Shown: positions 6,656-14,914, numbered from the stretch's first letter. The stretch is 29,534 bases of DNA from Burkholderiales bacterium (GCA_016703325.1 JADJCH010000042.1:1-29534); one strand, 5' to 3'. Program-made: numbers and translations. The notes: generated from the sequence alone by a model not told the origin.

Positions 6656-7768
6656 TCATCGCGGGGCGAACCAGGGCCATTGCGGCTTGCCGACCGGGTC
6701 GACGTCAGACCATGCGACGTGGTATCCCGTGGTGCCGCGCAGCGTGGCCATCGACCTGGGTGACCTCAGGCAGTCGCGCAGGCCCACCAGATGGCCCGTC
6801 GTCCAGCTGCCGGGAACGTTCCGGACCGCCAGGACGGCCTGGGTCGCAACGGTCGGCAGGCCGCGCACGTCGAGGTTGGCGTAGGACACGCGGGTGGGGG
6901 TGTAGACGCTGCCCAGCAGCCCCACCCAAGGTTCGGTGATGGGCAGCAGGCGCACGACCCGTCGATCCAGCTTGCGCACCCATGGCAGCGGTGCGCCACC
7001 GACGGCCAGGACGGCGTCGACCTGCCGGGCCTGCAGGGCTGCCAGCGCGCTGTCGGCGTCGTCGAGCAGCACGGGTTGGAGCTTCAAGCCGGTCTTGGCA
7101 TTGAGCAGTTCCGCCGTCGATCGGGCGCCACCCCACACAGCGACGCGCCGCCCTCTCAGGTCGTCCAGCCGACGCAGGTCCACGAGACGCTGCCTGCCCC
7201 ACAGGCCGAACCGGCTCAGCCCGGCGCCGAGATGGCCCAGCCAGGATCCATCGGACACCGGCCGATCCAGGACCAGCAGGTGCAGGGGCTCCGGGTGAAG
7301 CGGCGCAAGGGTACGGATCGCATCGAGCTTCTCGTTCTGCGCACGGGCCAGCAGCACATCGGCCTGCAGGAAGGCCGCGGACACCTCGTTGGCGAGCAGG
7401 CTGTCGAGCGACTCCTCTGTGCCCGAGGACCGCTGCTCGGTCAGAGGCACCTGCGAGGATCCGGAGCACACCTCGGACAGTTCCCTCAGCATCGCGGAAT
7501 ACGTGCCGCCCGCCAGACCGGTGGCCACCAACAGCGTGGAGGCGCGGCGGCGATCCTGGGCGGGCGAAGGGGCTTCAAACGCTGCGAAACCGTCGGTGGG
7601 TGTGGACTGTGCGTGGGCCGGCCCAGCCAGGCTGGCGGCCAGCGCCAGGACGCCGGCCAGGGCGACCGGAAGCGTCCCGACATGCCGCGCACCATGGCGC
7701 AGACCCTGTCGTGGATCTTGTGGACCTTGTGGGTCGGGCGGGCGGGTGTGCGAGCGATGGTGTGACAT
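6656..7768 (-). CDS. TAXI-type periplasmic binding protein (operon copy)
   Basis: This 370-residue exported protein belongs to the TAXI family of solute-binding proteins, usually part of TRAP transporters. A long basic N-region is followed by the signal core VALAGVLALAASLAGPAHA. The mature part shows the family opening TLLVATGLAGGTYSAML, then SGTEESLDSLLANEVSAAFL, the segment that normally reads as a Gly-rich 'S.EN...L' ligand loop. LDDLRGRRVAVWGGARSTAE and DADSALAALQARQVDAVLAV correspond to the second lobe. No TRAP permease gene is nearby, so a sensing or envelope role is more likely than uptake. The gene starts 14 bases after a tiny membrane protein gene and is followed after 13 bases by the SEDS-like gene. 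A second TAXI protein is encoded divergently at 8914. Confidence 0.8.
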   Translation of the reverse strand: MSHHRSHTRPPDPQGPQDPRQGLRHGARHVGTLPVALAGVLALAASLAGPAHAQSTPTDGFAAFEAPSPAQDRRRASTLLVATGLAGGTYSAMLRELSEVCSGSSQVPLTEQRSSGTEESLDSLLANEVSAAFLQADVLLARAQNEKLDAIRTLAPLHPEPLHLLVLDRPVSDGSWLGHLGAGLSRFGLWGRQRLVDLRRLDDLRGRRVAVWGGARSTAELLNAKTGLKLQPVLLDDADSALAALQARQVDAVLAVGGAPLPWVRKLDRRVVRLLPITEPWVGLLGSVYTPTRVSYANLDVRGLPTVATQAVLAVRNVPGSWTTGHLVGLRDCLRSPRSMATLRGTTGYHVAWSDVDPVGKPQWPWFAPR

Positions 7769-7782
7769 GGCGTTCTCTGCGT

Positions 7783-7923
7783 TCAGTGCGGGATCCGGAC
7801 ATCCTTCAGGGGGTTCGGCGGGGGCGAGGCGTCGATGGCTGCGGTCTGTTCCTGATCGCCGAGGCTGCCGAGCAGGGACAGGACCAACACCACCAGGAGA
7901 GAAGCAACGAGGCGAAAGCGCAT
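7783..7923 (-). CDS. 46-residue small single-span membrane or exported protein
   Basis: The short frame encodes MRFRLVASLLVVLVLSLLGS and then a polar tail rich in Asp and Pro, ending in DVRIPH. Two arginines followed by 15-16 hydrophobic residues make either a membrane anchor with the tail outside or an uncleaved signal. It lies 13 bases after the stop of the gene upstream and 14 bases before the TAXI-like gene, with AGGA about 7 bases before its ATG. That spacing in a compact operon supports a real gene despite its size. Confidence 0.55.
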   Translation of the reverse strand: MRFRLVASLLVVLVLSLLGSLGDQEQTAAIDASPPPNPLKDVRIPH

Positions 7924-7936
7924 GGCGATTCCTGGT

Positions 7937-8710
7937 TCAGTGGTCGGACCCGGGGGCGTCCATCTGCCCGGCGCGCGCCGCGGTGACCCGGCCGACCTCG
8001 GTGACCAGAGCGGGCTCCACCTGCCGGATCAACTCGACATCCAGGCTCGCGAAGGCCCGTTTGACTTCGAGCTGCACGCTGTCGAGTGCCGTGCGCTGGA
8101 GCAGTTCGTGGGTGGGGTCCGCGAGTGCGGCGCCGAGCTCCCGGGCCATGGCGCGCTCGGCCTGCACCAGCGTCCACTCGATGCGGGCGCGTTCCACTTC
8201 CTCCTCGAAGCGGCCCACGGCCAACACCGCCGACCGCAGGACGCTCTTCTTGTGTTCCCGCAGCTGCAGGGCCTGGGCGATGTGTTGCTCCCATCGCTGC
8301 GCGTCCTGCGGATACTTGCGTCCGTAGCCGCGGGCCTTGTCCACATAGTCGTCGATGTGCGCCAGCACGGTCTGCAGTCCGCTCGTGGCTCTGTCGAGGG
8401 ACTGTCGGGCCTCGATGAGCTGGCCTTCGAGCGTGACCATGGGGTTGTGTTGCGCCTCGGACCGCATGAGGCCCAGCTTGAGGTGGGTCAGCTTGAACGC
8501 CACCACGGGTGCCAGGTTCACGCCGAGCAGTCCCAGCACACCGGCGAGCATGATCCCGACCATGCCCTGGATGGCCATGAAGATCACGGGGGCGACGATC
8601 AGGGCCGCCGTCAGGCCGAGGACCCACTGGACGATGCGGGTTCTCGCAGGGTGTCCCATGCGCTCTCGCAACCCCTGCGATGCGGCAACTCGTGAGGCAG
8701 GCAGGTTCAT
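7937..8710 (-). CDS. membrane-anchored helical/coiled-coil protein, first gene of the operon
   Basis: The 257-residue protein has two hydrophobic segments near residues 27-70 (VLGLTAALIVAPVIFMAIQG and IMLAGVLGLLGVNLAPVVAF). A long, mostly helical cytoplasmic-looking part follows, rich in Ala, Glu, Gln and Arg (for example QLIEARQSLDRATSGLQTVL and RFEEEVERARIEWTLVQAER). This recalls envelope-stress coiled-coil proteins in general, but I see no specific family. The ATG at 8710 has AAGGAG upstream. It starts a minus-strand operon that diverges from the second TAXI gene, so both sets probably share the control region at 8711-8913. Confidence 0.75.
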   Translation of the reverse strand: MNLPASRVAASQGLRERMGHPARTRIVQWVLGLTAALIVAPVIFMAIQGMVGIMLAGVLGLLGVNLAPVVAFKLTHLKLGLMRSEAQHNPMVTLEGQLIEARQSLDRATSGLQTVLAHIDDYVDKARGYGRKYPQDAQRWEQHIAQALQLREHKKSVLRSAVLAVGRFEEEVERARIEWTLVQAERAMARELGAALADPTHELLQRTALDSVQLEVKRAFASLDVELIRQVEPALVTEVGRVTAARAGQMDAPGSDH

Positions 8711-8913
8711 GGCGTGTGCTCCTTGGATGTCGATGTCAGGGTTGGGTGTCAATGCATCGATCGTCGGCCCGATCGGATCGCAGCGCCAACCCCGATGTTT
8801 CCGCCCCTGGAATTCCCGGTGCCGACGCGGCGGGGCGATCCCGGGCGGCATTCGTAGAATGGGTTGGACCAGCGCTGCGGCAAGGTGGATCGGAGCGAGG
8901 AAGGGAACCGAAG
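8711..8913. promoter_or_regulatory. divergent control region between the two TAXI gene sets
   Basis: These 203 bases separate two divergent operons and must hold both promoters. Two CGATCG hexamers at 8758-8763 and 8770-8775 form an inverted arrangement that could be an operator. TAGAAT at 8855-8860 resembles a -10 box for the plus-strand genes, but no good -35 box is visible 17 bases upstream. AAGG, GAGG and GGAA patches just before the ATG at 8914 provide its ribosome binding site. The response regulator encoded at 12026 is the obvious candidate to act here, which is inference. Confidence 0.4.
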
Positions 8914-10077
8914 ATGGATGGGCACAGCCTGACGGCGCCGCTGGCAGTGATCGGAGTGGGCCTGGTGTCCACCGCCCTGCTGTGGCCGTGGCTGACCGAA
9001 GGACATGCACGGGTCAGGCGCTGGCGGATCCTTCCCGGCGTCCTGGGTCTGGTGGTGATGGCCGCGGCCGGCTGGATGATGTGGCTCCAGAAGGCCGCCC
9101 CTGCGTCGGCCGCCCTGAACGTCGAGAGCTGCCTGCAGATGCTCGATGCGGCGAACCCCGCAGCCGTCGATGAACCCAGGGACGGCCCCTTCAACCGGGA
9201 AGACCTGGTCGTCGTCTCCGGCCAGCGTCGCGGCACCTACTTCCGCGTTGGTGAAGAACTGGTCCGCATCGGGCGCGATCACGGTGTGCGCATTCGCAAC
9301 CGATCGACGCGAGGCAGTCTGGAGAACCTGCAGTTGCTGGCCAGTCGGGAGAACGCGACCCTGGGCATGGCCCAGTCCGATCTGTTGATGTGGCTGAGCA
9401 GCTCCGCAATACCGCAGGAGCGCGACATCGCCCGGCGTCTGCGGGCCGTGCTGCCCCTGCACCTCGAGGTGGTGCATGTGCTGGCCCGGTCCGATCTGAA
9501 GCAGCTGGGCGATCTGGCCGGCAAGACCGTGCTCACGGCGTTCGACTCGCAGGGCAGTGCCTACACTGCCCGGAATCTGCTTCGAACCGACGGTGTCCCG
9601 GCGACGTGGTCCGATGCGGAGTCGGAGGCGACCTCGGTGTGCCGGGTGCTCGCCGGCACCGCCGACGCCGTGGTGATTGTTGCCGGTGCACCGGCGGCGA
9701 CGCTGAGCCGGATGGCGGTCTTGCAGCGCACGCACAGCGGCGCCCGGGCCCTGCAGGGTGTGCACCTCATGCCCCTGTCGCCGGGAGTCGATCCCGGCCC
9801 CTACGGTGCCGTCCGCCTGACGCCTCAGGACTACCCCTGGCTCCAGGCGGAGGTGCCGACCCTGTCGGTGCGTGCGCTGCTGATGGCCTTTGATTTTTCG
9901 GCCGAGGCCAACGGCTATCAACGCCAGCGCTGCGCCCATCTGCGTCGCTTGGGCCGCGCCTTGCGGGCCGACCTGGACAGCCTCCAACGCGCATCGATCG
10001 CCGGGAAGCAGGAGGGTTTCGAGCTTTCCGGGACGGTGCCTGGTTGGCCCAGCGATCGATGCGTGGGACTGCAGTGA
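8914..10077 (+). CDS. membrane-anchored TAXI-type binding protein, likely sensor partner of the kinase
   Basis: This 387-residue protein has two N-terminal membrane segments (LAVIGVGLVSTALLWPW and ILPGVLGLVVMAAAGWMMWL). A basic loop with RVRRWR separates them. By the positive-inside rule the loop is cytoplasmic, so the large C-terminal domain faces the periplasm. That domain is TAXI-like: NREDLVVVSGQRRGTYFRVG, STRGSLENLQLLASRENATL, GMAQSDLLMWL, then DLAGKTVLTAFDSQGSAYTA. The TAXI ligand-loop motif (GSLENLQLLAS) is well preserved. It is anchored rather than secreted and is followed at once by a histidine kinase gene, with no TRAP permease. It therefore probably presents a ligand signal to the kinase. 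The ATG at 8914 is chosen because it starts just before the first membrane helix and has a Shine-Dalgarno-like AAGGGAA upstream. Confidence 0.8.
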   Translation: MDGHSLTAPLAVIGVGLVSTALLWPWLTEGHARVRRWRILPGVLGLVVMAAAGWMMWLQKAAPASAALNVESCLQMLDAANPAAVDEPRDGPFNREDLVVVSGQRRGTYFRVGEELVRIGRDHGVRIRNRSTRGSLENLQLLASRENATLGMAQSDLLMWLSSSAIPQERDIARRLRAVLPLHLEVVHVLARSDLKQLGDLAGKTVLTAFDSQGSAYTARNLLRTDGVPATWSDAESEATSVCRVLAGTADAVVIVAGAPAATLSRMAVLQRTHSGARALQGVHLMPLSPGVDPGPYGAVRLTPQDYPWLQAEVPTLSVRALLMAFDFSAEANGYQRQRCAHLRRLGRALRADLDSLQRASIAGKQEGFELSGTVPGWPSDRCVGLQ

Positions 10078-12017
10078 CGGCGACGACGGGCGGCGGCCCT
10101 TCAGCGTCCGACGACAGGACCCTGGCGGTGACGGCTGCGCCGTCCTGGAGGTCCGTGCGGCGGCTGGTCCTGGTCCTCGTTGTGACGCTGTGCGTGGCCG
10201 CCCTTGCAGCACTCGTGCCGATCTTGCGCGCCGCCATGTCGGGCTCGGCGCCCCCGGCGGCTGCGCAGGGTGTGCGCGCGCCGGAGTCCGCCGCAGCGGT
10301 CCAGCATCCCGCCATCGCGCTTTGTCTGGATGAAATGGCGGCATCCTGGGCCGGATTCGCTCGCCGTGCCGGTGTCGGCCCGATGCCGATGTCCGACGAC
10401 CTGCGCGAGTCCCTCGGGCGGCAGCTGGATCGTTGCCTGCAGTCCAGCCCGACGGTGCCGGGGCTGCAGATCTTTGTGGTGCAGGCCGGGAGCCGCATTC
10501 ACTACGTGCTGCACGGGCCGGCCACCGAGGCCGACCTCGGCATGAGCCAGGCGGACGATGCGCGCTGGCTGGCGCGTGACGATGGGCCCTGGCGGGCTGC
10601 GTCGGGTGGTGCATGGCAGGAGCGGGTGCGTCGCCTGAGTGGCGTCCCGGAGCGGGTCGTCGTGGCCCGCGTGCTGGACCGCAGGCCCTCGCCCGGCCCG
10701 ACCGAGCCCCGGGTTGCGGCGGATCCGGGCCTGGCGCCGGGTTGGGCCGTTGCCCAGGCCGTGCTGAGCCTGGCGGCGTTGCTTCTGGTCCTGACGCTGC
10801 TGTGGCTGGTTCGCCGTGTTCGCCGGGTGGAGGCGGCCTACCGACGCGAGCTGCAGGTCGAGGCGGACCGCCGCCGCACCAAGGAGGCGGAACTCGAGGC
10901 GGAGGTGCTGCGCCACCAGGCCACAGCGGACGAGCTGCGCCGGCAGATCACCGCGCGCCTGGACGTCGAAGACGGCGTCCGCTTCGGTCTTCTCGGCCTG
11001 GGTCCGGATGCGGGCATCGCACATGTGAACCGCGCGTTCGCCCTGCTCACGGGCTGGTCGCAGGAGCGCTTGAAGGGGTTGCGGCCCCCCTATCCGTTCT
11101 GGCCGCAGGAGGAGCTGAGTTCGGCCGATGACTTGATGCGGTTGGCGGCCGATGCCCTGGCTCGGGAGGAGGACGGCTTGTGGGTCGGTACCCTGCGTTC
11201 GGACGGTGTGACCCTGCGGCTGAAGGTGACGGCCAGACGATTGGCCTCCGTGGAGGGTTGGCTGCTGACCTGTTCCGATGTGTCGCGCGAGGCGGAGAAC
11301 CTGCGGCGAGTGGAGGCCAACTCCGAGCAGGATGCGCTGCTGGCGATGGGGGTTTCCGCCGGGGAACTGCTCCACAAGCTGGCCAACCGCAACGGCGCCT
11401 ACACCCAGGCCCTGGTCGCTGCGCGCCACGGCCTGCAGAACCAGCGTCTCGACCTCGTCCAACAGGGGCTGGACATCGCGCAGCGTGCCGGCAGCCAGCT
11501 CAACACACTGGTCGAGGAATTCCGCCCCCTGCTGCGCAACGAGCTCGAACTGAAGCCGGTCAGCCTGCATGAGCTGGTCACGGATGCGCTCGCGAACGTC
11601 AGACCGCGCGCGATGGCCGCCAACGTGCTGCTGCTCAACGCGGTGTCGCCGGAGTTGCCGCCGGCCAGGCTCAACCGCGTGATGGTGCATCACACGCTCA
11701 TCAACCTGATCGACAACGCCATCGCTGCGCTGGAGGATTCGCCGATCGCCAACCGGCAGATCACCGTGGAGAGCTGGGTGTCGCCGCAGCAGGGCCAGAT
11801 CCAGATCCTCGTGCGGGATCGGGGGCCTGGGGTCGCTCCCGAGCTGCGCGAGGCCATTTTCCGCCACGGGCATTCCACCAGGAAGGCGCACGGCGGCCAC
11901 GGCATCGGGTTGCACAACTGCCGGCGCTGGATCGAAATGCTCGGCGGTTCCCTGACCGTCGGCGACAACCCGCCTCAGGGCGCGGTGTTCACCCTTGTGC
12001 TTCCACTGCCTCCCTAG
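10059..12017 (+). CDS. membrane histidine kinase of the TAXI island
   Basis: The protein has about 652 residues. A first membrane segment (LVLVLVVTLCVAALAALVPI) lies near residues 32-53. A periplasmic domain of about 170 residues follows, then a second membrane segment (AVLSLAALLLVLTLLWLV) near 230-250. Next come a coiled coil, a PAS-like domain (GLLGLGPDAGIAHVNRAFAL) and an atypical phosphoacceptor helix with H439 in ELLHKLANRNG. The ATPase domain has NLIDNAIAAL, RDRGPGV and HGGHGIGLHNCRRWIEMLGG. The usual HELxxP phosphoacceptor box is replaced, so the kinase is divergent. Start choices are ATG 10059, TTG 10044 or GTG 10074, which overlaps the TGA of the TAXI gene. Any of them implies coupling to the upstream gene. 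The regulator gene follows after 8 bases. Confidence 0.85.
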   Translation: MRGTAVTATTGGGPSASDDRTLAVTAAPSWRSVRRLVLVLVVTLCVAALAALVPILRAAMSGSAPPAAAQGVRAPESAAAVQHPAIALCLDEMAASWAGFARRAGVGPMPMSDDLRESLGRQLDRCLQSSPTVPGLQIFVVQAGSRIHYVLHGPATEADLGMSQADDARWLARDDGPWRAASGGAWQERVRRLSGVPERVVVARVLDRRPSPGPTEPRVAADPGLAPGWAVAQAVLSLAALLLVLTLLWLVRRVRRVEAAYRRELQVEADRRRTKEAELEAEVLRHQATADELRRQITARLDVEDGVRFGLLGLGPDAGIAHVNRAFALLTGWSQERLKGLRPPYPFWPQEELSSADDLMRLAADALAREEDGLWVGTLRSDGVTLRLKVTARRLASVEGWLLTCSDVSREAENLRRVEANSEQDALLAMGVSAGELLHKLANRNGAYTQALVAARHGLQNQRLDLVQQGLDIAQRAGSQLNTLVEEFRPLLRNELELKPVSLHELVTDALANVRPRAMAANVLLLNAVSPELPPARLNRVMVHHTLINLIDNAIAALEDSPIANRQITVESWVSPQQGQIQILVRDRGPGVAPELREAIFRHGHSTRKAHGGHGIGLHNCRRWIEMLGGSLTVGDNPPQGAVFTLVLPLPP

Positions 12018-12025
12018 GAGTTCCC

Positions 12026-13048
12026 TTGCACAGTCAGACCTCCTCACCTGCGGGGCGCTCCTGCGTTGCGTCCAGCCGACCTGGGATCGACGGCGACCGG
12101 CCACTGCGCGACCACCTGCCCGACGGCACAGCGCTGGACAGGCCGCAGGTCCATGTGGTCGACGACTATGCCGATTTCCGCCAGGCCTTCATGCTGAACC
12201 TCACCAGCCGGGGCCTGAAGGTGCAGGGCCATCCGAGTGGTGAGGCCTTCCTGGAGACGCCCGTGCTGACGCGGCGCGGCGTCGTTGTCCTCGACATCGA
12301 CTTCGACCCTCCCGGCTCACTCAACGGCATCCAGATCTACCAGGAGATGCTGCGCCAGCGCTCGCCGATGCCCGTGATCTTCCTCACCGGGCCCCACGGG
12401 GAGGATGTGCATGTTGCGGTCGAACTGATGTCCCGCCGTGTGGGCAAGACCTACTTCTTCGCCAAGTCCACCGACTTCGAGACGCGCATCCTGCCCAAGG
12501 TTCTGGACTTCCTCGACAGCGAACGCAGCGACCTGCTGGCATTGGAGCGTGACCGGTTCACCGCACAGTGGCTGCTCGACAAGCTCACCTCCCGTGAGCG
12601 CGACGTCCTGCAGGGGGTTCTCGATGGCCAGAAGACACTCGCCATCGCCCTGGACCTGGGCATCGCGGAAAGCATGGTCGAGGAGTTGCGTGCCAGCCTG
12701 ATGGACAAGCTCGGGGTGAAGCGTCAGCCGGCGGCGCTGGGCGCTCTCGTGATGCCCGTGCTCGAGCGCCACCAGGCATCGTCGGTGCAGGACTTCGTGA
12801 GGCGCGAGCTGGCCCTGCGCCTGTCGTTGCCGACTCCGCGCGAACAGGAGATGCTCGACCTGGTGCTGAGGTCCGCGCGGGGCATCGACGAGGCCGCGAA
12901 GGTGGCCGGATGTTCTGCCGACCAGGTGCGGGCGGTGCTGCAGTCGGCCCTGGTACGGATGCAGGCCCCCTCGATCCGGACCGTGCGCAAGTGGAGGGCC
13001 CTCCAGGGCCGTGCCGATCCAGACGACCTTGGAGAGTGCGCGACGTAA
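12026..13048 (+). CDS. response regulator with receiver and two LuxR-like HTH segments
   Basis: The protein has 340 residues. The TTG at 12026 has AGGAG (12016-12020) five bases upstream, so it is taken as the start; no ATG fits better. A 40-residue polar lead precedes a receiver domain with D46/D47, likely phosphorylation site D90 in VVVLDIDF, and Lys in YFFAKST. A LuxR/FixJ-type helix-turn-helix lies near residues 187-240 (LTSRERDVLQGVLDGQKTLA, then MDKLGVK). A second, more degenerate copy lies near 268-315 (LPTPREQEMLDLVLRSARGI, then CSADQVRAVLQSALVRM). Two such segments in one regulator are unusual. It lies 8 bases after the kinase gene and is surely its partner. Confidence 0.85.
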   Translation: MHSQTSSPAGRSCVASSRPGIDGDRPLRDHLPDGTALDRPQVHVVDDYADFRQAFMLNLTSRGLKVQGHPSGEAFLETPVLTRRGVVVLDIDFDPPGSLNGIQIYQEMLRQRSPMPVIFLTGPHGEDVHVAVELMSRRVGKTYFFAKSTDFETRILPKVLDFLDSERSDLLALERDRFTAQWLLDKLTSRERDVLQGVLDGQKTLAIALDLGIAESMVEELRASLMDKLGVKRQPAALGALVMPVLERHQASSVQDFVRRELALRLSLPTPREQEMLDLVLRSARGIDEAAKVAGCSADQVRAVLQSALVRMQAPSIRTVRKWRALQGRADPDDLGECAT

Positions 13049-13067
13049 AGTCAGGGCGACCTGCCGG

Positions 13068-13127
13068 CGAACGGCCTTGCGAACTGCCTTGAGGACGGTC
13101 CTGCGGATCGCCTCGTGGGCGGTCTTG
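13068..13127 (+). repeat. degenerate 12-base tandem repeat, five units
   Basis: Five 12-base units follow one another: CGAACGGCCTTG, CGAACTGCCTTG, AGGACGGTCCTG, CGGATCGCCTCG and TGGGCGGTCTTG. The first two differ at one base; the others are more diverged. They lie in the 101-base gap between the regulator and the secreted protein gene. A role in spacing or regulation is possible but not shown. Confidence 0.5.
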
Positions 13128-13149
13128 AACTGGAACAACAGAGATTCGC

Positions 13150-13842
13150 ATGCACCTCCCTCCATCGACCTCAGGACGGCCCGCTGCCTTGCGGGGGCTG
13201 CGTCGTTGGCCGCGCCTCATCGCTGCGGTATTGACGAGCACGCTCGCCTGGCCTTGCCTGGCTGCCTGCGATCTCTCGACGCCCAAGGGCCTCTATCAGT
13301 TCCTGGAACATTCGGATGAGGAGGGCCGGCGGCTCAAGGCGCGAGGCACCTTGGCGTTCGATGGCGCGGGTGCCCTCCTGATCCGAGGAGAGGTACTTTC
13401 CGGAAAGCGCGCAGGGCCGATGCATCGGGTCAGGGAGTACAAGGTGTCGAGAGACTGTGTCATCTCGGTCGAGGAGAGCGGCAGCTTCTCGTGGGACCTG
13501 GACATCGAAGGGGGCAACCTGACCTGGTACGTGCAGGTAAAAAACGAGATCTTCAACGGCAAGGCACATCGTGTGGGCAACCTCGCCCCCAATGTCGATC
13601 GGGAGATCCGGCAGGCCGTCCAGGAGCGTGTGGAAAGCATCCGGCTCGGCACGGAAACCATGCGAATGGCCAGCTACTTTTCGCTGCACTGCATCCCGGG
13701 AGACTCCTATTCGACGGCTTGCGTCAAGTTCCGGGCCAACAAGGACGAGTTGATTCGTCGCTGCGTGACGGAGGGGGATCCGTACTGCAGTTACGTGGCC
13801 TCGATCGAAAACGAACGCACCTGGAGACTGATCAACCCGTGA
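13150..13842 (+). CDS. secreted six-cysteine protein of unknown function
   Basis: The 230-residue precursor has a basic N-region (RGLRRWPR), a hydrophobic core (LIAAVLTSTLAWPCLA) and a probable cleavage after ACLAA-like residues near position 40. The mature part holds six cysteines (in ACDLS, RDCVIS, LHCIPG, TACVKF, RRCVTE and PYCSYV), which could form three disulfides in the periplasm. No family is recognised. It is encoded 101 bases after the response regulator on the same strand and may belong to that transcription unit. Base usage looks less GC-rich than in the hox genes. The gene ends 10 bases before the stop of the converging nitronate monooxygenase gene. Confidence 0.75.
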   Translation: MHLPPSTSGRPAALRGLRRWPRLIAAVLTSTLAWPCLAACDLSTPKGLYQFLEHSDEEGRRLKARGTLAFDGAGALLIRGEVLSGKRAGPMHRVREYKVSRDCVISVEESGSFSWDLDIEGGNLTWYVQVKNEIFNGKAHRVGNLAPNVDREIRQAVQERVESIRLGTETMRMASYFSLHCIPGDSYSTACVKFRANKDELIRRCVTEGDPYCSYVASIENERTWRLINP

Positions 13843-13852
13843 AGGGGCCGAT

Positions 13853-14914
13853 TCAGTCCGCCATCCGCCCCGCCAGGAAGCGCGTGAGCTCAGCGGCGGG
13901 TCGCTCGCTGCAACCGCTGCGGTTCTGACCCGACCACAGCGGCGAGAAGTCGCAGCTGCCGGCGGCCTCCGCCCGGGCGCGCAGCGGCGCCAGCGCCGTA
14001 CCGGCCAGCGGGAAGGCCGGGGCCAGCGGAGAAAGCGGGCCGAGCTCGCGCATCAGCCGGTTGACCAGCCCCCGTGCCGGCCGGCCGGAGAACAGGCGGG
14101 TGAGTGCCGTCGGAGCTTCCGGCGAGGTCAGCAGCGCACGGCGGTGCACGGCGCTGGTGGTGGCTTCCGGGCAGCAGAGGTAGGCGGTGCCCACCTGCGC
14201 CGCGCTGGCGCCCAGGGCCAGCACCGCAGCCACCCCGCGGGCGTCGGCGATGCCGCCTGCGGCCACCACCGGGATCTTTACCGCGTCGCGCACCTGCGCC
14301 AGCAGCGCCAGGCTGCCGAGCTGGCTGTGCAGGTCGTCGGTGAGGAACATGCCCCGGTGGCCACCGGCCTCCAGGCCCTGGGCGATCACGACATCGGCGC
14401 CGTGCGCCTCCAGCCAGCGCGCTTCGGCCACGGTGGTGGCGGAGGACAGCACCCGCGCGCCCCAGCCCTTCACCCGCGCCAGCAGCGCCGGCTCGGGCAG
14501 GCCGAAGTGAAAGCTCACCACCGGCGGGCGGAAGGCTTCCAGCACCTCGGCCGCCTCGGCGTCGAAGGGTCGGCGGCCCGCGCCGGGCGGAATCGCTGCC
14601 GGATCCAGGCGGAACTCGGCGAAGTAGGGTACCAACGCTTCCCGCCAGGCCGCCTCGCGCTGCGGGTCCGGCTGCGGCGGGGTGTGGGCGAAGAAGTTGA
14701 CGTTGTAGGGCCGGTGGGTGGCTGTGGTGATGGCGGCCAGCTCGTCGCGCAGGGCCTGTGGTGACAGCATCGCCGCGGGCAGCGCACCCAGCCCGCCGGC
14801 CTCGCTCACCGCGATGGCCAGCACACTGCCCTGGCTGCCGGCCATGGGGGCCTGCAGGATGGGCAGTTCGACGCCCATGCGGCGCAGCCAGTCGGGGGTG
14901 GCGGGGTGGGTCAT
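13853..14914 (-). CDS. nitronate monooxygenase (2-nitropropane dioxygenase family)
   Basis: This 353-residue TIM-barrel flavoenzyme oxidises alkyl nitronates such as propionate 3-nitronate, using FMN and O2. Family marks are QAPMAGSQGS near residue 21, AGGLGALPAAML, NVNFFAH, the catalytic histidine H186 in GLEAGGHRG, VVAAGGIADARGV and the FMN phosphate site GASAAQVGTAYL. Length and motifs are normal. It starts 37 bases after the hoxB stop on the same strand, so it may be read from the hoxA/hoxB transcript. No link between nitronate removal and hydrogen sensing is known to me. The boundary is more likely the result of a rearrangement that split hoxB from hoxC. Confidence 0.9.
   Translation of the reverse strand: MTHPATPDWLRRMGVELPILQAPMAGSQGSVLAIAVSEAGGLGALPAAMLSPQALRDELAAITTATHRPYNVNFFAHTPPQPDPQREAAWREALVPYFAEFRLDPAAIPPGAGRRPFDAEAAEVLEAFRPPVVSFHFGLPEPALLARVKGWGARVLSSATTVAEARWLEAHGADVVIAQGLEAGGHRGMFLTDDLHSQLGSLALLAQVRDAVKIPVVAAGGIADARGVAAVLALGASAAQVGTAYLCCPEATTSAVHRRALLTSPEAPTALTRLFSGRPARGLVNRLMRELGPLSPLAPAFPLAGTALAPLRARAEAAGSCDFSPLWSGQNRSGCSERPAAELTRFLAGRMAD

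Noticed and set aside
13056..13127. The 12-base repeats were considered as a CRISPR array.
   Set aside because: Units are contiguous with no spacers and far too short and degenerate.
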